DNA of 36,211 bases from Tissierellia bacterium. Its GTDB lineage: Bacteria; Bacillota; Clostridia; Tissierellales; Peptoniphilaceae. This document shows, piece after piece, positions 15,643 to 24,171 of the stretch (its first letter is position 1; every line of letters begins with the position of its first letter). The stretch lies in NCBI GenBank assembly GCA_030528125.1, contig JAUMZM010000015.1, positions 1 to 36,211 of the forward strand. Direction: 5' to 3'. A program made the translations under genes and the position numbers. The notes under the pieces are model-generated. The model had not been told where the DNA came from. It ran no database searches and saw nothing but the letters and a program-made list of their open reading frames with translations.

Positions 15643-16677
15643 TTATTTAAATGTCATTAAATTTTTTTCATCATAAAAAAGCCTTACTTTGTGGTTTCTT
15701 TCTAACAAGCTTTTGTCAATATTTTTCTTATCAAATGTTGCAGTTATCTTATTGTATCCTTTTGAAACTAATATTATGTTTTTGGTATCTTCTATTATAT
15801 TTTCAATATCAAAATCTATATAAGAATTGCCTTTTTCTAATGAAAATATATCATCTTTAAAAGCCACATATCTTGCATTTTCTTTTAAATCAAAAGAGGT
15901 ATTCCAATCTTTTGAATAAAGATAATCATCTTTTCTTATAACTGTTGTAATGTTTTTTACTCCTATAATCTTTGCAGCTTTTAAAGATATAGGATGATTA
16001 AATATCTTATCTTTATCATCATAGCTTATGACAGATCCATTATCTATTATTGCAACCTTATCACAAAGTCTGTAGATTTCGTCTTTATCATGGCTTACAA
16101 ATATCGTTGTCTTGTTGTAAGTTTTTAGAAATTTTATAAATTCGTTTTGTATTTCCCACTTTAATCCGCTATCAAGTGCCGAAAAAGGCTCATCTAATAA
16201 GATAATATCTGGATTTACACAAATCATTCTAGAAAGTGCGACTCTTTGTTGCTCTCCTCCTGATAATTCAAAAGGCTTTTGATCTTTTACATCATATACA
16301 TGAAATCTTTTTAAAAATTCTTCTGCCTCATCTCTTCTTTCTTTGGGAAGACATATTCTTATATTATCTATTGCACTTAGATTTGGAAAAAGCGCATAGT
16401 CTTGGAAAAGATAACCAACTTTTCTTTTTCTTGTTGGAATATTTATTTTTTCTTTTGAAGAAAATAGTTTTTTGTTATCTAGAATTATCTTTCCCCAATC
16501 GGGGTTTATTATTCCAGCGATTGTCTTTAGAGTAATTGATTTTCCAGAACCAGAGTAGCCTAATATACCTACTATTTCATTTTTTAGATCTAGCTTTATA
16601 TTCAATTTGAAATTTTTGAACTCTTTATTTATATCCATATAAAGGCTCATATCTTCCTTCTTTCTGTTGTAATACAA
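15643..16677 (-). CDS. modC: Molybdate ABC transporter ATP-binding protein
   Basis: This 344-residue ATPase has Walker A GYSGSGKS at about residues 40-47, the YLFQDYALFPNLSAIDNI Q-loop region, signature LSGGEQQR, Walker B IILLDEPFSALD and switch SHDKDE. A roughly 110-residue C-terminal region follows in the position of the TOBE/MOP ligand-sensing domain. It overlaps the modB gene by 31 bases. With ModA and ModB it imports molybdate (or tungstate) for molybdenum-cofactor enzymes. No clear terminator separates it from the mannose PTS operon. Confidence 0.92.
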   Translation of the reverse strand: MYYNRKKEDMSLYMDINKEFKNFKLNIKLDLKNEIVGILGYSGSGKSITLKTIAGIINPDWGKIILDNKKLFSSKEKINIPTRKRKVGYLFQDYALFPNLSAIDNIRICLPKERRDEAEEFLKRFHVYDVKDQKPFELSGGEQQRVALSRMICVNPDIILLDEPFSALDSGLKWEIQNEFIKFLKTYNKTTIFVSHDKDEIYRLCDKVAIIDNGSVISYDDKDKIFNHPISLKAAKIIGVKNITTVIRKDDYLYSKDWNTSFDLKENARYVAFKDDIFSLEKGNSYIDFDIENIIEDTKNIILVSKGYNKITATFDKKNIDKSLLERNHKVRLFYDEKNLMTFK

Positions 16678-17303
16678 TTCATAATTACCATTATTACAAA
16701 ACTTACAATTGCAATTATCAAAGCTAGCTTAAAGGCTTGTTGTCTATTTCCCGCTTGAACTGCTGTATATATAGCTGTTGAAACTGTCTGAGTCTTTCCT
16801 TTTATATTTCCTGCAATCATTATTGTAGCACCAAATTCCCCAAGTGCTCTTGCAAATGCAAGTATAACTGCAGATAATACTCCAGGCTTTGCTATTGGAA
16901 GTATTATCTTAAAAAATATCTTTCTTTCACTAAATCCAAGAGTTCTTGCAGCATATATGCAGTTTTTATCAACTTGTTCAAATGCTCCAAGACTTGCTCT
17001 ATACATAAGTGGAAAAGAAACAAATATTGCAGCTATTACAGCTGCAGCATAGGTAAATATTATTTGAAAATCAAATTTATCATACAGAAATCTAAAGGGC
17101 CCATTTGTCCCTAATAATATCAAAAGAAAAAAACCTACAACTGTAGGAGGAAGTACCATTGAAAGTGTAAATATTCCGTCAAGTACTCCCTTGTACTTAC
17201 CAGTCTTTTGCACAAGTCTTGCAGCATAAATTCCAAGAAAGAAAGTAAAAAAAGTCGCAACTACTGCTACTTTTAAGGATAAGATTAATGGAGTGTAATC
17301 CAT
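16647..17303 (-). CDS. modB: Molybdate ABC transporter permease
   Basis: This 218-residue membrane protein has about five to six transmembrane segments and the inner-membrane ABC permease motif near RTLGFSERKIFFKIILPIAKPGVLSA. The segment ALGEFGATIMIAGNIKGKTQT is characteristic of ModB. Its start overlaps the modA stop at 17303 and its end overlaps modC by 31 bases, so the three genes form one transcript. It forms the membrane pore of the molybdate importer. Confidence 0.95.
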   Translation of the reverse strand: MDYTPLILSLKVAVVATFFTFFLGIYAARLVQKTGKYKGVLDGIFTLSMVLPPTVVGFFLLILLGTNGPFRFLYDKFDFQIIFTYAAAVIAAIFVSFPLMYRASLGAFEQVDKNCIYAARTLGFSERKIFFKIILPIAKPGVLSAVILAFARALGEFGATIMIAGNIKGKTQTVSTAIYTAVQAGNRQQAFKLALIIAIVSFVIMVIMNCITTERRKI

Positions 17304-18148
17304 TATTTCACCTTAAATCCATAACTATTAAAGATCTTTTTGGCTTGATCTTTTTTTAAGAATTCTTCAAATAAACGGGCATTGTCTTTATTATCAGATT
17401 TTTTAACTATAGCCATTGGATATATAACTTTATTATGAGAGCCTTCTGGAGCAGAAGCTATTATATTTAGATTATCTTTTTCTAATATAGCATCTGTCTT
17501 ATAGACTATCCCAGCCTTTACCTCACCTTGAGTTACCCAGTCCAAAACTTCTCTTACATCTTTTGCCCAATTAGCATTTGGCTCAATCTTATCCCACAAT
17601 CCAAGATTTTCATAGATTTCTTTTGTATACTCTCCTACAGGAACAGATCCTACTTCTCCTATGGCAATTTCTCCTTTATCTATATCAGATGAATTTGCCA
17701 AATCCTCAAAGCTTTCTATTTGAAGATCACTATCTTTCGGTGTTACAAGTACAACTTCATTTTCCAATAGATTATATATTGAATCATTATCCAATAAATC
17801 TTGTTCTTTTAAAGAGTCAATTTGCTTAGTCGATGCTGATAAGAATATATCAACTGGAGCACCTTCTTCGATTTGAGTTTGGATTGCACCACTACTTGCA
17901 AAATTTGCATTAATTGATATTTCTGGATATTCATTAAAAAATTCAATAATTACATCATTTAATGCATCTGTTAAGCTTGCAGCAGCAGATATTGTAAGAT
18001 AACCTTCTTTTTCATTTTCTTGTGCAAGATTTTCCTTATTTGTACTTGAAGCTTTGTTTGAATTATCGCTATTAGTGTTTTTGGATGAACAAGATGTCAT
18101 AACAAATAGCATCATCACAAAGCTTAAAGCTTGTAAAAACTTTTTCAT
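17303..18148 (-). CDS. modA: Molybdate-binding lipoprotein
   Basis: This 281-residue extracytoplasmic protein has a lipoprotein signal (MTSC, C20) and a low-complexity linker. The ModA fold then begins with ISAAASLTDALNDVI, with SGAIQTQIEEGAPVDIFLSAS at the oxyanion pocket and the conserved GEVGSVPVGEYTKE and GIVYKTDA segments. It captures molybdate or tungstate for ModBC. It is the first gene of the mod operon and is transcribed divergently from selD, with a 125-base shared upstream region carrying both promoters. Confidence 0.95.
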   Translation of the reverse strand: MKKFLQALSFVMMLFVMTSCSSKNTNSDNSNKASSTNKENLAQENEKEGYLTISAAASLTDALNDVIIEFFNEYPEISINANFASSGAIQTQIEEGAPVDIFLSASTKQIDSLKEQDLLDNDSIYNLLENEVVLVTPKDSDLQIESFEDLANSSDIDKGEIAIGEVGSVPVGEYTKEIYENLGLWDKIEPNANWAKDVREVLDWVTQGEVKAGIVYKTDAILEKDNLNIIASAPEGSHNKVIYPMAIVKKSDNKDNARLFEEFLKKDQAKKIFNSYGFKVK

Positions 18149-18186
18149 ACTTCCTCCTTTATTTAGTTAATATGCCGTATTGTTTT

Positions 18187-18206
18187 GTTATATAACTCAT
18201 ATTATA
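18187..18206 (-). promoter_or_regulatory. modA extended -10 with a palindromic operator candidate
   Basis: On the minus strand TGCTATAAT (-10 at 18201-18206) is followed four bases later by the perfect palindrome GTTATATAAC (18187-18196), which would cover the transcription start. ModE sites of Proteobacteria are built from similar GTTATAT/ATATAAC half-sites, so a molybdate-responsive repressor may bind here. That link is an inference. Confidence 0.45.
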
Positions 18207-18218
18207 GCATAAGTCTTT

Positions 18219-18247
18219 TTGAAATTGAAGTAATAAGTATATATAAT
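18219..18247 (+). promoter_or_regulatory. selD operon promoter
   Basis: TTGAAA (18219-18224), a 17-bp spacer and a perfect TATAAT (18242-18247) precede selD by 26 bases. It is back to back with the modA promoter. A Shine-Dalgarno (AAAGAGGTGAT) precedes the ATG. Confidence 0.7.
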
Positions 18248-18273
18248 GGTATAATAAATAAAGAGGTGATAAT

Positions 18274-19287
18274 ATGAGCGAACTTTTTGTCTGTGGTGGA
18301 TGCAATGCAAAAATCGCAGCTACAAATCTCGATGAAATACTACATGGTATCGAGATTTATAAAAGAGATGATATAGTTGTAGGCTTTGACAAAAAAGATG
18401 ATGCAGCTGTAATAAATATTGATGGAAAGACTGGAATTATCCAGACTCTAGATTTCTTTCCACCAATGGTAAATGACCCTTATCTTTTCGGACAAATTGC
18501 AGCAGCTAATGCCCTAAGTGACATATATGCAATGGGCGGCGAAGCAATTTGTGCATTAAATATATGTATGTATCCTACCGAAAAGGATTTTAAGACATTA
18601 AATGAAATTCTAAGAGGTGGAAATGATAAGGTTACAGAATCTAAAGCAAGTCTAACAGGTGGACATTCTATTCATGATCATTCAGTAAAATACGGCCTAT
18701 CTGTTACTGGAAAAGTTGATCTAGATAAGATTTGGAAAAACAACACTCCAGAAAACGGCGATGTCCTTCTAATTACAAAAAAACTTGGAACAGGGCTTGT
18801 ATGTGCGAACTATCTTCAAGGAAATGTATCTGATAAAGATTATAATTATTGTACAAAGCAAATGAGTACTCTTAATAAATATGCAAGAGATATATTTGTA
18901 AAATACGATATTCACGCAGCAACTGATATAACAGGTTTTGGTTTATTGGGACATTTAAGTGAAATGAGCGATGGCAAATTTACAATGGTAATAGATTCTA
19001 AGAAAGTTCCCATTCTAAGCCCAGCTTATGATCTTGCAAAAGAATTCCTATATACATCTGGAGCACAGAACAATAGAAACTACATCGGTGGAAAAGTAGA
19101 ATTTCTAAAAGATGATTTTGCAATGGAAGAAGTTCTCTTTGATCCTCAAACATCTGGAGGATTATTGGTCTGTGTAAGTAAAGATGAAGCTGATAAAATA
19201 ATAGAAGAATTTAAACAAAATGACCTACCAATATGGGAAATTGGAGAAGTCAAATCAAGAAGAGCATACGATATAATAGTAAAATAA
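18274..19287 (+). CDS. selD: Selenophosphate synthase
   Basis: This 337-residue enzyme uses ATP and selenide to make selenophosphate, the selenium donor for Sec-tRNA and Se-modified products. The catalytic pair is C10 and K13 in CGGCNAKIAA, corresponding to Cys17/Lys20 of the E. coli enzyme; it is a Cys form, not Sec. The DDAAVINI stretch, GGHSIHDHSVKYGLSVTG and the C-terminal FDPQTSGGLLV segment are typical of the family. The N-terminal tail is shorter than in E. coli. It is the first gene of selD-yedF-DUF3343-desulfurase, and the next ATG is 10 bases after its stop. Confidence 0.97.
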   Translation: MSELFVCGGCNAKIAATNLDEILHGIEIYKRDDIVVGFDKKDDAAVINIDGKTGIIQTLDFFPPMVNDPYLFGQIAAANALSDIYAMGGEAICALNICMYPTEKDFKTLNEILRGGNDKVTESKASLTGGHSIHDHSVKYGLSVTGKVDLDKIWKNNTPENGDVLLITKKLGTGLVCANYLQGNVSDKDYNYCTKQMSTLNKYARDIFVKYDIHAATDITGFGLLGHLSEMSDGKFTMVIDSKKVPILSPAYDLAKEFLYTSGAQNNRNYIGGKVEFLKDDFAMEEVLFDPQTSGGLLVCVSKDEADKIIEEFKQNDLPIWEIGEVKSRRAYDIIVK

Positions 19288-19297
19288 GGAGGATTAT

Positions 19298-19906
19298 ATG
19301 AAAACAGTAAATTGTATTGGAGATGTTTGCCCTATTCCAGTAATTGAGGCAAAAAAGGCACTAAGAGAGAATAAAGACGAAAAGGAATTTGAAATTCTAG
19401 TAGATAATGAAGTAGCAACAGAAAATCTAACCAAAATGGCAAATGAGCTTAAGATAGAAAGCTCTGTTAAAAAGCTTGATACAATGAAATACAGTGTAAA
19501 GCTTACAAAAACAGAAAATTCACTAGATCACAAAGAAATCGAAAACTACAACACAGACCATGCTACAAGTGATAATTACATAGTAGTAATATCATCTAAT
19601 AGAATGGGCGGAGGCGATGAAGAGTTTTCAAAAAGCTTACTTGAAGGATTTGTATATGCTCTTACAGAACAAGACAAATTACCAGAGACTGTAATTTGCT
19701 ATAACGAAGGCGTAAGACTTACAACAGAAAACGAAAAGACAATAGAAGATTTCAAAGCTCTCAAAGACAGAGGAGTTAGAATATTATCTTGTGGACTTTG
19801 CCTAGATAATTATGGACTTAAAGAAAGCCTAAAGATCGGTGAAATCACAAATATGTTTAAAATAATAGAAATGATGCGTACAAAACATGTCGTTAAACCA
19901 TGCTAA
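19298..19906 (+). CDS. yedF: YedF selenium-metabolism protein, TusA plus DsrE-like domains
   Basis: This 202-residue two-domain protein has an N-terminal TusA-like sulfur-carrier domain (about 1-70) with C6 and C11 in CIGDVCPIPVIEAKKA. The C-terminal DsrE-like domain (about 90-202) has SSNRMGGGDEEFSKSLL and the redox-type ILSCGLCLDNYG. YedF of this length is found with selD in selenium-using bacteria and probably carries reduced selenium or sulfur to SelD or a downstream user, but its exact reaction is not settled. It follows selD with a good Shine-Dalgarno (AAGGAGG) and overlaps the next gene by 20 bases. Confidence 0.9.
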   Translation: MKTVNCIGDVCPIPVIEAKKALRENKDEKEFEILVDNEVATENLTKMANELKIESSVKKLDTMKYSVKLTKTENSLDHKEIENYNTDHATSDNYIVVISSNRMGGGDEEFSKSLLEGFVYALTEQDKLPETVICYNEGVRLTTENEKTIEDFKALKDRGVRILSCGLCLDNYGLKESLKIGEITNMFKIIEMMRTKHVVKPC

Positions 19907-20159
19907 GTTCATACTATTCTCGTTTGAAAATCAAGCTCAAGCGACAGTAGCTTATGATGCAATAAAAGATTTCGATTCATCAAGACTAATCCCACTTCCC
20001 CCAGAAATAGACAAAGGTTGTGGATTATCACTTAGAATTAATTTTGATGATTTTGATAAAGTAATTGAAATCTTTAAAAAAGAAGACATAAGCTTTTCAA
20101 ATGTGTATACATTTGAACATGAGAATTTTAAAAGAAAGATAGAGAAATATGTATTTTGA
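19887..20159 (+). CDS. DUF3343 putative Se/S carrier-like protein
   Basis: This 90-residue protein shows the conserved C45 in IDKGCGLSLRI and the N-terminal FSFENQAQATVAYDAI helix typical of the DUF3343 (Se/S carrier-like) family. The family is small, one-domain and consistently found between yedF and a cysteine desulfurase. Its start at 19887 is the only in-frame ATG at this end and overlaps yedF by 20 bases, so translational coupling is likely. It ends at UGA, directly followed by TAA, so the UGA is a plain stop. The biochemical role is inferred from context. Confidence 0.85.
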   Translation: MSLNHAKFILFSFENQAQATVAYDAIKDFDSSRLIPLPPEIDKGCGLSLRINFDDFDKVIEIFKKEDISFSNVYTFEHENFKRKIEKYVF

Positions 20160-21279
20160 TAATGCAGCAACAACCATAAAAAAACCACAAGAACTAAAAG
20201 ACAAATATATGGAAATATTTGAAAATAGTAACTATGGTAATCAATCAAGAGGTGGACACAACAAATCAGTAAATGCAATGATGGCTGTATATGAAACAAA
20301 AAAAGCTCTTTCTAAGCTATTTAATACAAAGCCAGAAGATATTGCATTTGCAGATAACTGTTCATTTGCATCTAACTTTGTAATAAAATCATTGGTAAAT
20401 GAAAATGATCATGTTATAACATCTACAACAGAACATAATAGCATATTAAGACCTCTTTACCAGTCAAAAGCAGAGCTATCATTTGTGGATTTCAATGAGA
20501 ATCTAGAATTAGAATATGACAAGCTAGAATCTCTTGTTAAAGAAAATACTAGATTTCTTGTAATAAATCATGCTTCAAACTTATTAGCTAATGTAAATGA
20601 TCTTAATAGATTACATGACTTTTCCAAAAAGCATAATCTTATAATGATTACAGATATAGCACAAACTGCAGGAAATACGCCAATCGATGTTTCAAAATAC
20701 GATAATTCAATATTCCTATTTACAGGACACAAGTCACTTTATGGTCCAACAGGAACAGGTGGAATAATCAAAAATGGAGATTTTGATTTTAAACCAGTAT
20801 TTAGTGGTGGAAGTGGAATAAAATCATTCCTAAAAACACATCCAGCTGAATTTCCTACAGTATTTGAAATTGGAACATCAAATTTTATGTCACAAATTGC
20901 TTTTAAAGGAAGCATAGATTTTATCCTAAATACAGGCGTAGAAAATATAAACAAAAAGATAAAAGAACTTACCAAAAGATTCTATGATGGAATAAAAGAT
21001 AACGAAAACATCAAAATCTATTCAAAAGAACCCAAGGGAGATTATTCTTCAATAGTTTCAATTAATATAGAAGATGTCCCATCATCTGATGTATCAAATA
21101 TTCTAGATGAAGAATTTGATATTCAAACAAGACCTGGAGCTCATTGTGCACCACTTATTCATAAGCATTTTAAGACAGAAGAACAAGGAATTGTAAGATT
21201 CTCATTTTCTTATTCTAATGAAATTTCAGAAATTGATGAAGCAGTTTCGATATTAAATGAACTTACAAAAAAAGCATAG
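20149..21279 (+). CDS. PLP-dependent cysteine desulfurase family protein of the selenium locus
   Basis: This 376-residue class V aminotransferase-fold enzyme has PLP-binding K195 in FTGHKSLYG, the substrate-binding TTEHNSILRP segment and catalytic-loop C333 in RPGAHCAPL. It releases sulfur or selenium from cysteine or selenocysteine as a persulfide or perselenide. Its position after DUF3343, YedF and SelD points to supplying selenide for selenophosphate. It overlaps the DUF3343 gene by 11 bases and ends at a strong terminator. I cannot tell whether it prefers selenocysteine or cysteine. Confidence 0.93.
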   Translation: MYFDNAATTIKKPQELKDKYMEIFENSNYGNQSRGGHNKSVNAMMAVYETKKALSKLFNTKPEDIAFADNCSFASNFVIKSLVNENDHVITSTTEHNSILRPLYQSKAELSFVDFNENLELEYDKLESLVKENTRFLVINHASNLLANVNDLNRLHDFSKKHNLIMITDIAQTAGNTPIDVSKYDNSIFLFTGHKSLYGPTGTGGIIKNGDFDFKPVFSGGSGIKSFLKTHPAEFPTVFEIGTSNFMSQIAFKGSIDFILNTGVENINKKIKELTKRFYDGIKDNENIKIYSKEPKGDYSSIVSINIEDVPSSDVSNILDEEFDIQTRPGAHCAPLIHKHFKTEEQGIVRFSFSYSNEISEIDEAVSILNELTKKA

Positions 21280-21309
21280 AAATGGAAATCCCATTTCTAT
21301 GCTTTTATT
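21268..21309. terminator. Bidirectional terminator between desulfurase and cutC
   Basis: AAAGCATAGAAATGG pairs perfectly with CCATTTCTATGCTTT around an AAATC loop. It has A-rich sequence before and a T-rich tail after, and serves both convergent genes. Confidence 0.9.
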
Positions 21310-22045
21310 TTGCCTTGGCATTTTTTATAAAATCTCTAAGCTCATCTTCATCAATTGCATTGTATGAATTACCATTGTTCTCTTTTCTAAATGAATAGCT
21401 TACATTATTATTTGTAGTATTATCTATTACAAGCTTACTACAAGAACTATGAATTTGACATACATTTGTATATTCTATAAATTCCTTGATATTATTTGAA
21501 TTAAGTCCACTTCCACAAAGTATTTCTATTTTGTCTTTGTATTTATAATTTATATCTTTTAAAAGATTCTTTCCATTTATTGCTTTATCTTCTAATCCAC
21601 TTGTAAGAATTCTATCGACTTTTAACTCTATAAGGCTTTCAATTGCCTTATATGGATCATTCACATTGTCAAATGCTCTATGAAATACAGCCTTTTTGTT
21701 GTTTTTGTGACACATATCTACAAAATACTTCGTTGTGTCAATATCAATTGTAAAATCTTCATTTAAAAATCCAAAGGCAACTCCATCTATATCACAACTT
21801 ATAAGAAAATTAAGCTCATCTTTTAATTCATCAATTTCATCTTTTGTATAATTAAATCCTGCTGCTCTATTTCTACACATTGCAATTATTGGGATATCTA
21901 GATTATCAATACATTTTTGAAGGACTCCTTTAAATGGAGTAAGACCTCCAAGAAATAGTGCAGAATTAAGCTCTATTCTATCTGCACCGTATTTTTCAGC
22001 AAGAAGAGCTGATTTATAATTTTCTACACAAATTTCAACTATCAT
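21305..22045 (-). CDS. cutC: CutC family copper homeostasis protein
   Basis: This 246-residue TIM-barrel protein begins MIVEICVENYKSALLAEKYGADRIELNSALFLGGLTPF and contains IIAMCRNRAAGFNY and VDRILTSGLEDKA, all typical of CutC. The family is linked to copper tolerance, although its biochemical activity is unclear. The gene's ATG overlaps the exoA stop (TAATG at 22045), so it is coupled to the DNA-repair gene upstream. No special feature is seen. Confidence 0.92.
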   Translation of the reverse strand: MIVEICVENYKSALLAEKYGADRIELNSALFLGGLTPFKGVLQKCIDNLDIPIIAMCRNRAAGFNYTKDEIDELKDELNFLISCDIDGVAFGFLNEDFTIDIDTTKYFVDMCHKNNKKAVFHRAFDNVNDPYKAIESLIELKVDRILTSGLEDKAINGKNLLKDINYKYKDKIEILCGSGLNSNNIKEFIEYTNVCQIHSSCSKLVIDNTTNNNVSYSFRKENNGNSYNAIDEDELRDFIKNAKAK

Positions 22046-22797
22046 TAATCTATTTCAACCCATACAGGACAGTGATCGCTTCCCATAACTTCTTGCATTA
22101 TTCCAGCATCCTTTAGATTATCCTTTAATCTATCAGATACCAAGAAATAATCAATTCTCCAGCCCACATTTCTTTCTCTGGATTTTGCAAAATATGACCA
22201 CCAACTGTATTCATCTTCCTTATCTGGATAGAAATATCTAAATGTATCGATAAATCCACTATCCAAAAGCTCTGTCATCTTTTCTCTTTCTTCATCCGTA
22301 AATCCTGCATTCTTGTGATTTGTAGATGGATTTTTAAGGTCAATCTCTTTGTGAGCAACATTTAAATCCCCACATACTATTACAGGCTTTTTGCTGTCAA
22401 GATCTTTTAGATAAGCTTTAAAATCATCTTGCCATCTTTGTCTATATTCTAATCTTTCTAATTTTCTCTTTGAGTTGGGAGTATAGACTGTAACAAGGTA
22501 ATAATTTTCATATTCAAGTGCTATTATTCTTCCCTCATGATCATGCTCATCAATTCCCATATCATAAGTTACACCTATTGGTTCTTCTTTTGCAAAAATC
22601 GCAGTTCCAGAATAACCCTTCCTATCTGCATAATTCCAATATTGTCTATATCCTTCAAGCTCTAATTCTAATTGTCCTTCAGAAAGCTTTATTTCTTGTA
22701 GACAAAGGAAATCGGGTTTCTCCTTTTCAAAAAAATCCATAAAACCTTTTTTGATTGCCGCTCTTATACCATTAACATTCCAAGAAATAAATTTCAT
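22045..22797 (-). CDS. exoA: Exodeoxyribonuclease III (exoA/xth type)
   Basis: This 250-residue endonuclease/exonuclease/phosphatase-fold enzyme has the catalytic Asn in SWNVNGIRAA, the metal-binding Glu in LCLQEIKL, the NLNVAHKEIDLKNP substrate loop (CGDLNVAH) and a C-terminal GSDHCPVWVEID motif. It acts at abasic sites and 3' ends in base-excision repair. It is transcribed with cutC downstream. The AT-rich upstream region (22798-22985) holds no further gene. Confidence 0.95.
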   Translation of the reverse strand: MKFISWNVNGIRAAIKKGFMDFFEKEKPDFLCLQEIKLSEGQLELELEGYRQYWNYADRKGYSGTAIFAKEEPIGVTYDMGIDEHDHEGRIIALEYENYYLVTVYTPNSKRKLERLEYRQRWQDDFKAYLKDLDSKKPVIVCGDLNVAHKEIDLKNPSTNHKNAGFTDEEREKMTELLDSGFIDTFRYFYPDKEDEYSWWSYFAKSRERNVGWRIDYFLVSDRLKDNLKDAGIMQEVMGSDHCPVWVEID

Positions 22798-22985
22798 AAA
22801 ACCTCCTTATAATACTATATTAGTATACTTCTTATTATAATTAATACTATTACTAATCCTATATTACATCTTTATTCATTTCTTAAAGTATATTTAAATT
22901 CTTATTAAAATATATTCTTTTCCAATCAAATTAATTACTATTTCATTATATCATTATGGAGTTTTCATAACATTAATTTGATTTC

Positions 22986-23011
22986 AAAAAAAAATCCCCT
23001 CATAAGAGGGA
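22986..23011 (-). terminator. Terminator of the rpsF-ssb-rpsR operon
   Basis: On the minus strand a short stem CCCTC/GAGGG (22997-23010) with an ATAA loop is followed by nine Ts (22994-22986). It is a strong intrinsic terminator 49 bases after rpsR. Confidence 0.9.
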
Positions 23012-23059
23012 ATAATTGCTTATTGAAAGTTTATATTCTTTAATTGTATTGTCTTTTAA

Positions 23060-23290
23060 TTAGTTTTCTTCGTATGGCATCAAAGCTACTTGTCTAGCTC
23101 TTTTGATTGCTTGTGTGACTTTTCTTTGATGTTTTGCATTAAGACCTGTTACTCTTCTTGGAAGAATCTTTCCTCTATCAGAAACAAATCTTTTTAAAGT
23201 TTCAACATCTTTATAATCTATTTTTTTAGATGGATCCTTTACGAATGGATCTACTTTTTTTCTTGGTCTAAATCTTCTGTTGTTAGCCAC
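23060..23290 (-). CDS. rpsR: 30S ribosomal protein S18
   Basis: This 76-residue S18 contains the conserved [35 protein letters not shown] core and a basic N terminus ([11 protein letters not shown]). It binds the platform of the 30S subunit next to S6. It is the last gene of rpsF-ssb-rpsR and lies 19 bases after ssb. Length and composition are normal. Confidence 0.97.
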   Translation of the reverse strand: MANNRRFRPRKKVDPFVKDPSKKIDYKDVETLKRFVSDRGKILPRRVTGLNAKHQRKVTQAIKRARQVALMPYEEN

Positions 23291-23309
23291 TTTTTTCCTC
23301 CTATCTTAT

Positions 23310-23825
23310 TTAGAAAGGAATTCTGCCATCATCTTCGATTTCAGAGAAATCATCTCCGAAATAATCATCATCTTCTTTGTTATTTTGAGAATCTTGATAA
23401 TTATTTGTCGGTAAATCTTGATTGAAGTTATCTCTGTAAGTATCTTGATTCATGCTATTGTTTTGATAATTAGAATAACCTTGTGAATTATTGGTTGATA
23501 AGAACTCTACTCTATCAGCTACAACATCTGTTGTATAAACCATATTACCATTATTATCTTGGTAACGGCCTGTTTGAATTCTTCCAGTAACTGCACATTG
23601 GCTTCCCTTTCTCAAATATCTAGATGAATTCTCAGCTTGTTGTCCCCAGACTACTACTCTTGGGAAATCAGCTGTTTGAAGATTTTGGGATTCCATTTCC
23701 ATCTTTTTCTGCTTGCTATATCCTCTGTCAACTGCTAAATATAAATTACACATAGCTCTGTTGTTCTGTGTATATTTCAATTCAGGATCTCTTGTAAGTC
23801 TACCTATTAGTACAACATTATTCAT
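23310..23825 (-). CDS. ssb: Single-stranded DNA-binding protein
   Basis: This 171-residue SSB has an N-terminal OB fold (about 1-110) beginning MNNVVLIGRLTRDPELKY and containing VVVWGQQAENSSRYLRKG. A Gln/Asn-rich linker follows, then the acidic C-terminal tail ending DDGRIPF, which recruits replication and repair proteins. It lies between rpsF and rpsR, the standard Firmicute arrangement. Its ATG is placed 1 base before the rpsF stop region. Confidence 0.96.
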   Translation of the reverse strand: MNNVVLIGRLTRDPELKYTQNNRAMCNLYLAVDRGYSKQKKMEMESQNLQTADFPRVVVWGQQAENSSRYLRKGSQCAVTGRIQTGRYQDNNGNMVYTTDVVADRVEFLSTNNSQGYSNYQNNSMNQDTYRDNFNQDLPTNNYQDSQNNKEDDDYFGDDFSEIEDDGRIPF

Positions 23826-24110
23826 TTAATCCTCTTTTCTTATTACCATATATCTTAATATAGCATCTGATAATCTTAATCTTCTTTCGAATTCTTTGAT
23901 ATGAGATGGTTCTGCTGTGAAGTCAACAATATAGTAATAACCTTCTTTGATATAGTTGATTTCGTAAGCAAGTTTTCTCATTCCCCAATCATCTACAGAA
24001 GAAACTTCTCCTTTTTCGTTGATAGCGTCTTTGAAATTTTCAAGAAGAGATTCTCTTCTTTCTGTTTCAAGATCTGGCTTAAAGATTAAAACCGCTTCGT
24101 AAGTATTCAT
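23826..24110 (-). CDS. rpsF: 30S ribosomal protein S6
   Basis: This 94-residue S6 begins MNTYEAVLIFKPD and contains DDWGMRKLAYEINYIKEGYYYIVDF, the typical S6 beta-alpha-beta region. It binds S18 in the 30S platform. It is the first gene of the operon and has a strong Shine-Dalgarno (AAGGAGGTGA) 7 bases before ATG. A 17-bp-spaced promoter is at 24172-24200. Confidence 0.97.
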   Translation of the reverse strand: MNTYEAVLIFKPDLETERRESLLENFKDAINEKGEVSSVDDWGMRKLAYEINYIKEGYYYIVDFTAEPSHIKEFERRLRLSDAILRYMVIRKED

Positions 24111-24165
24111 ATATTCACCTCCTTGGACTTTTCGACCCCATATTATTATATGGAGTAGAGATTAC
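24111..24165 (-). promoter_or_regulatory. Leader RNA of rpsF, possible S6:S18 autoregulatory element
   Basis: The leader contains a 9-bp hairpin ACTCCATAT/ATATGGGGT with an AATA loop just before the rpsF Shine-Dalgarno. In many bacteria the S6:S18 complex binds the rpsF leader. I did not recognise the full consensus, so the assignment is tentative. Confidence 0.35.
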
Positions 24166-24171
24166 CGTAAT

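Noticed and set aside
18301-18312. Sec at the SelD catalytic position
   Set aside because: The codon is TGC (C10), so this is the Cys form of SelD.
20157-20159. UGA at the end of the DUF3343 gene as possible Sec codon
   Set aside because: It is followed immediately by TAA, and the family normally ends there.
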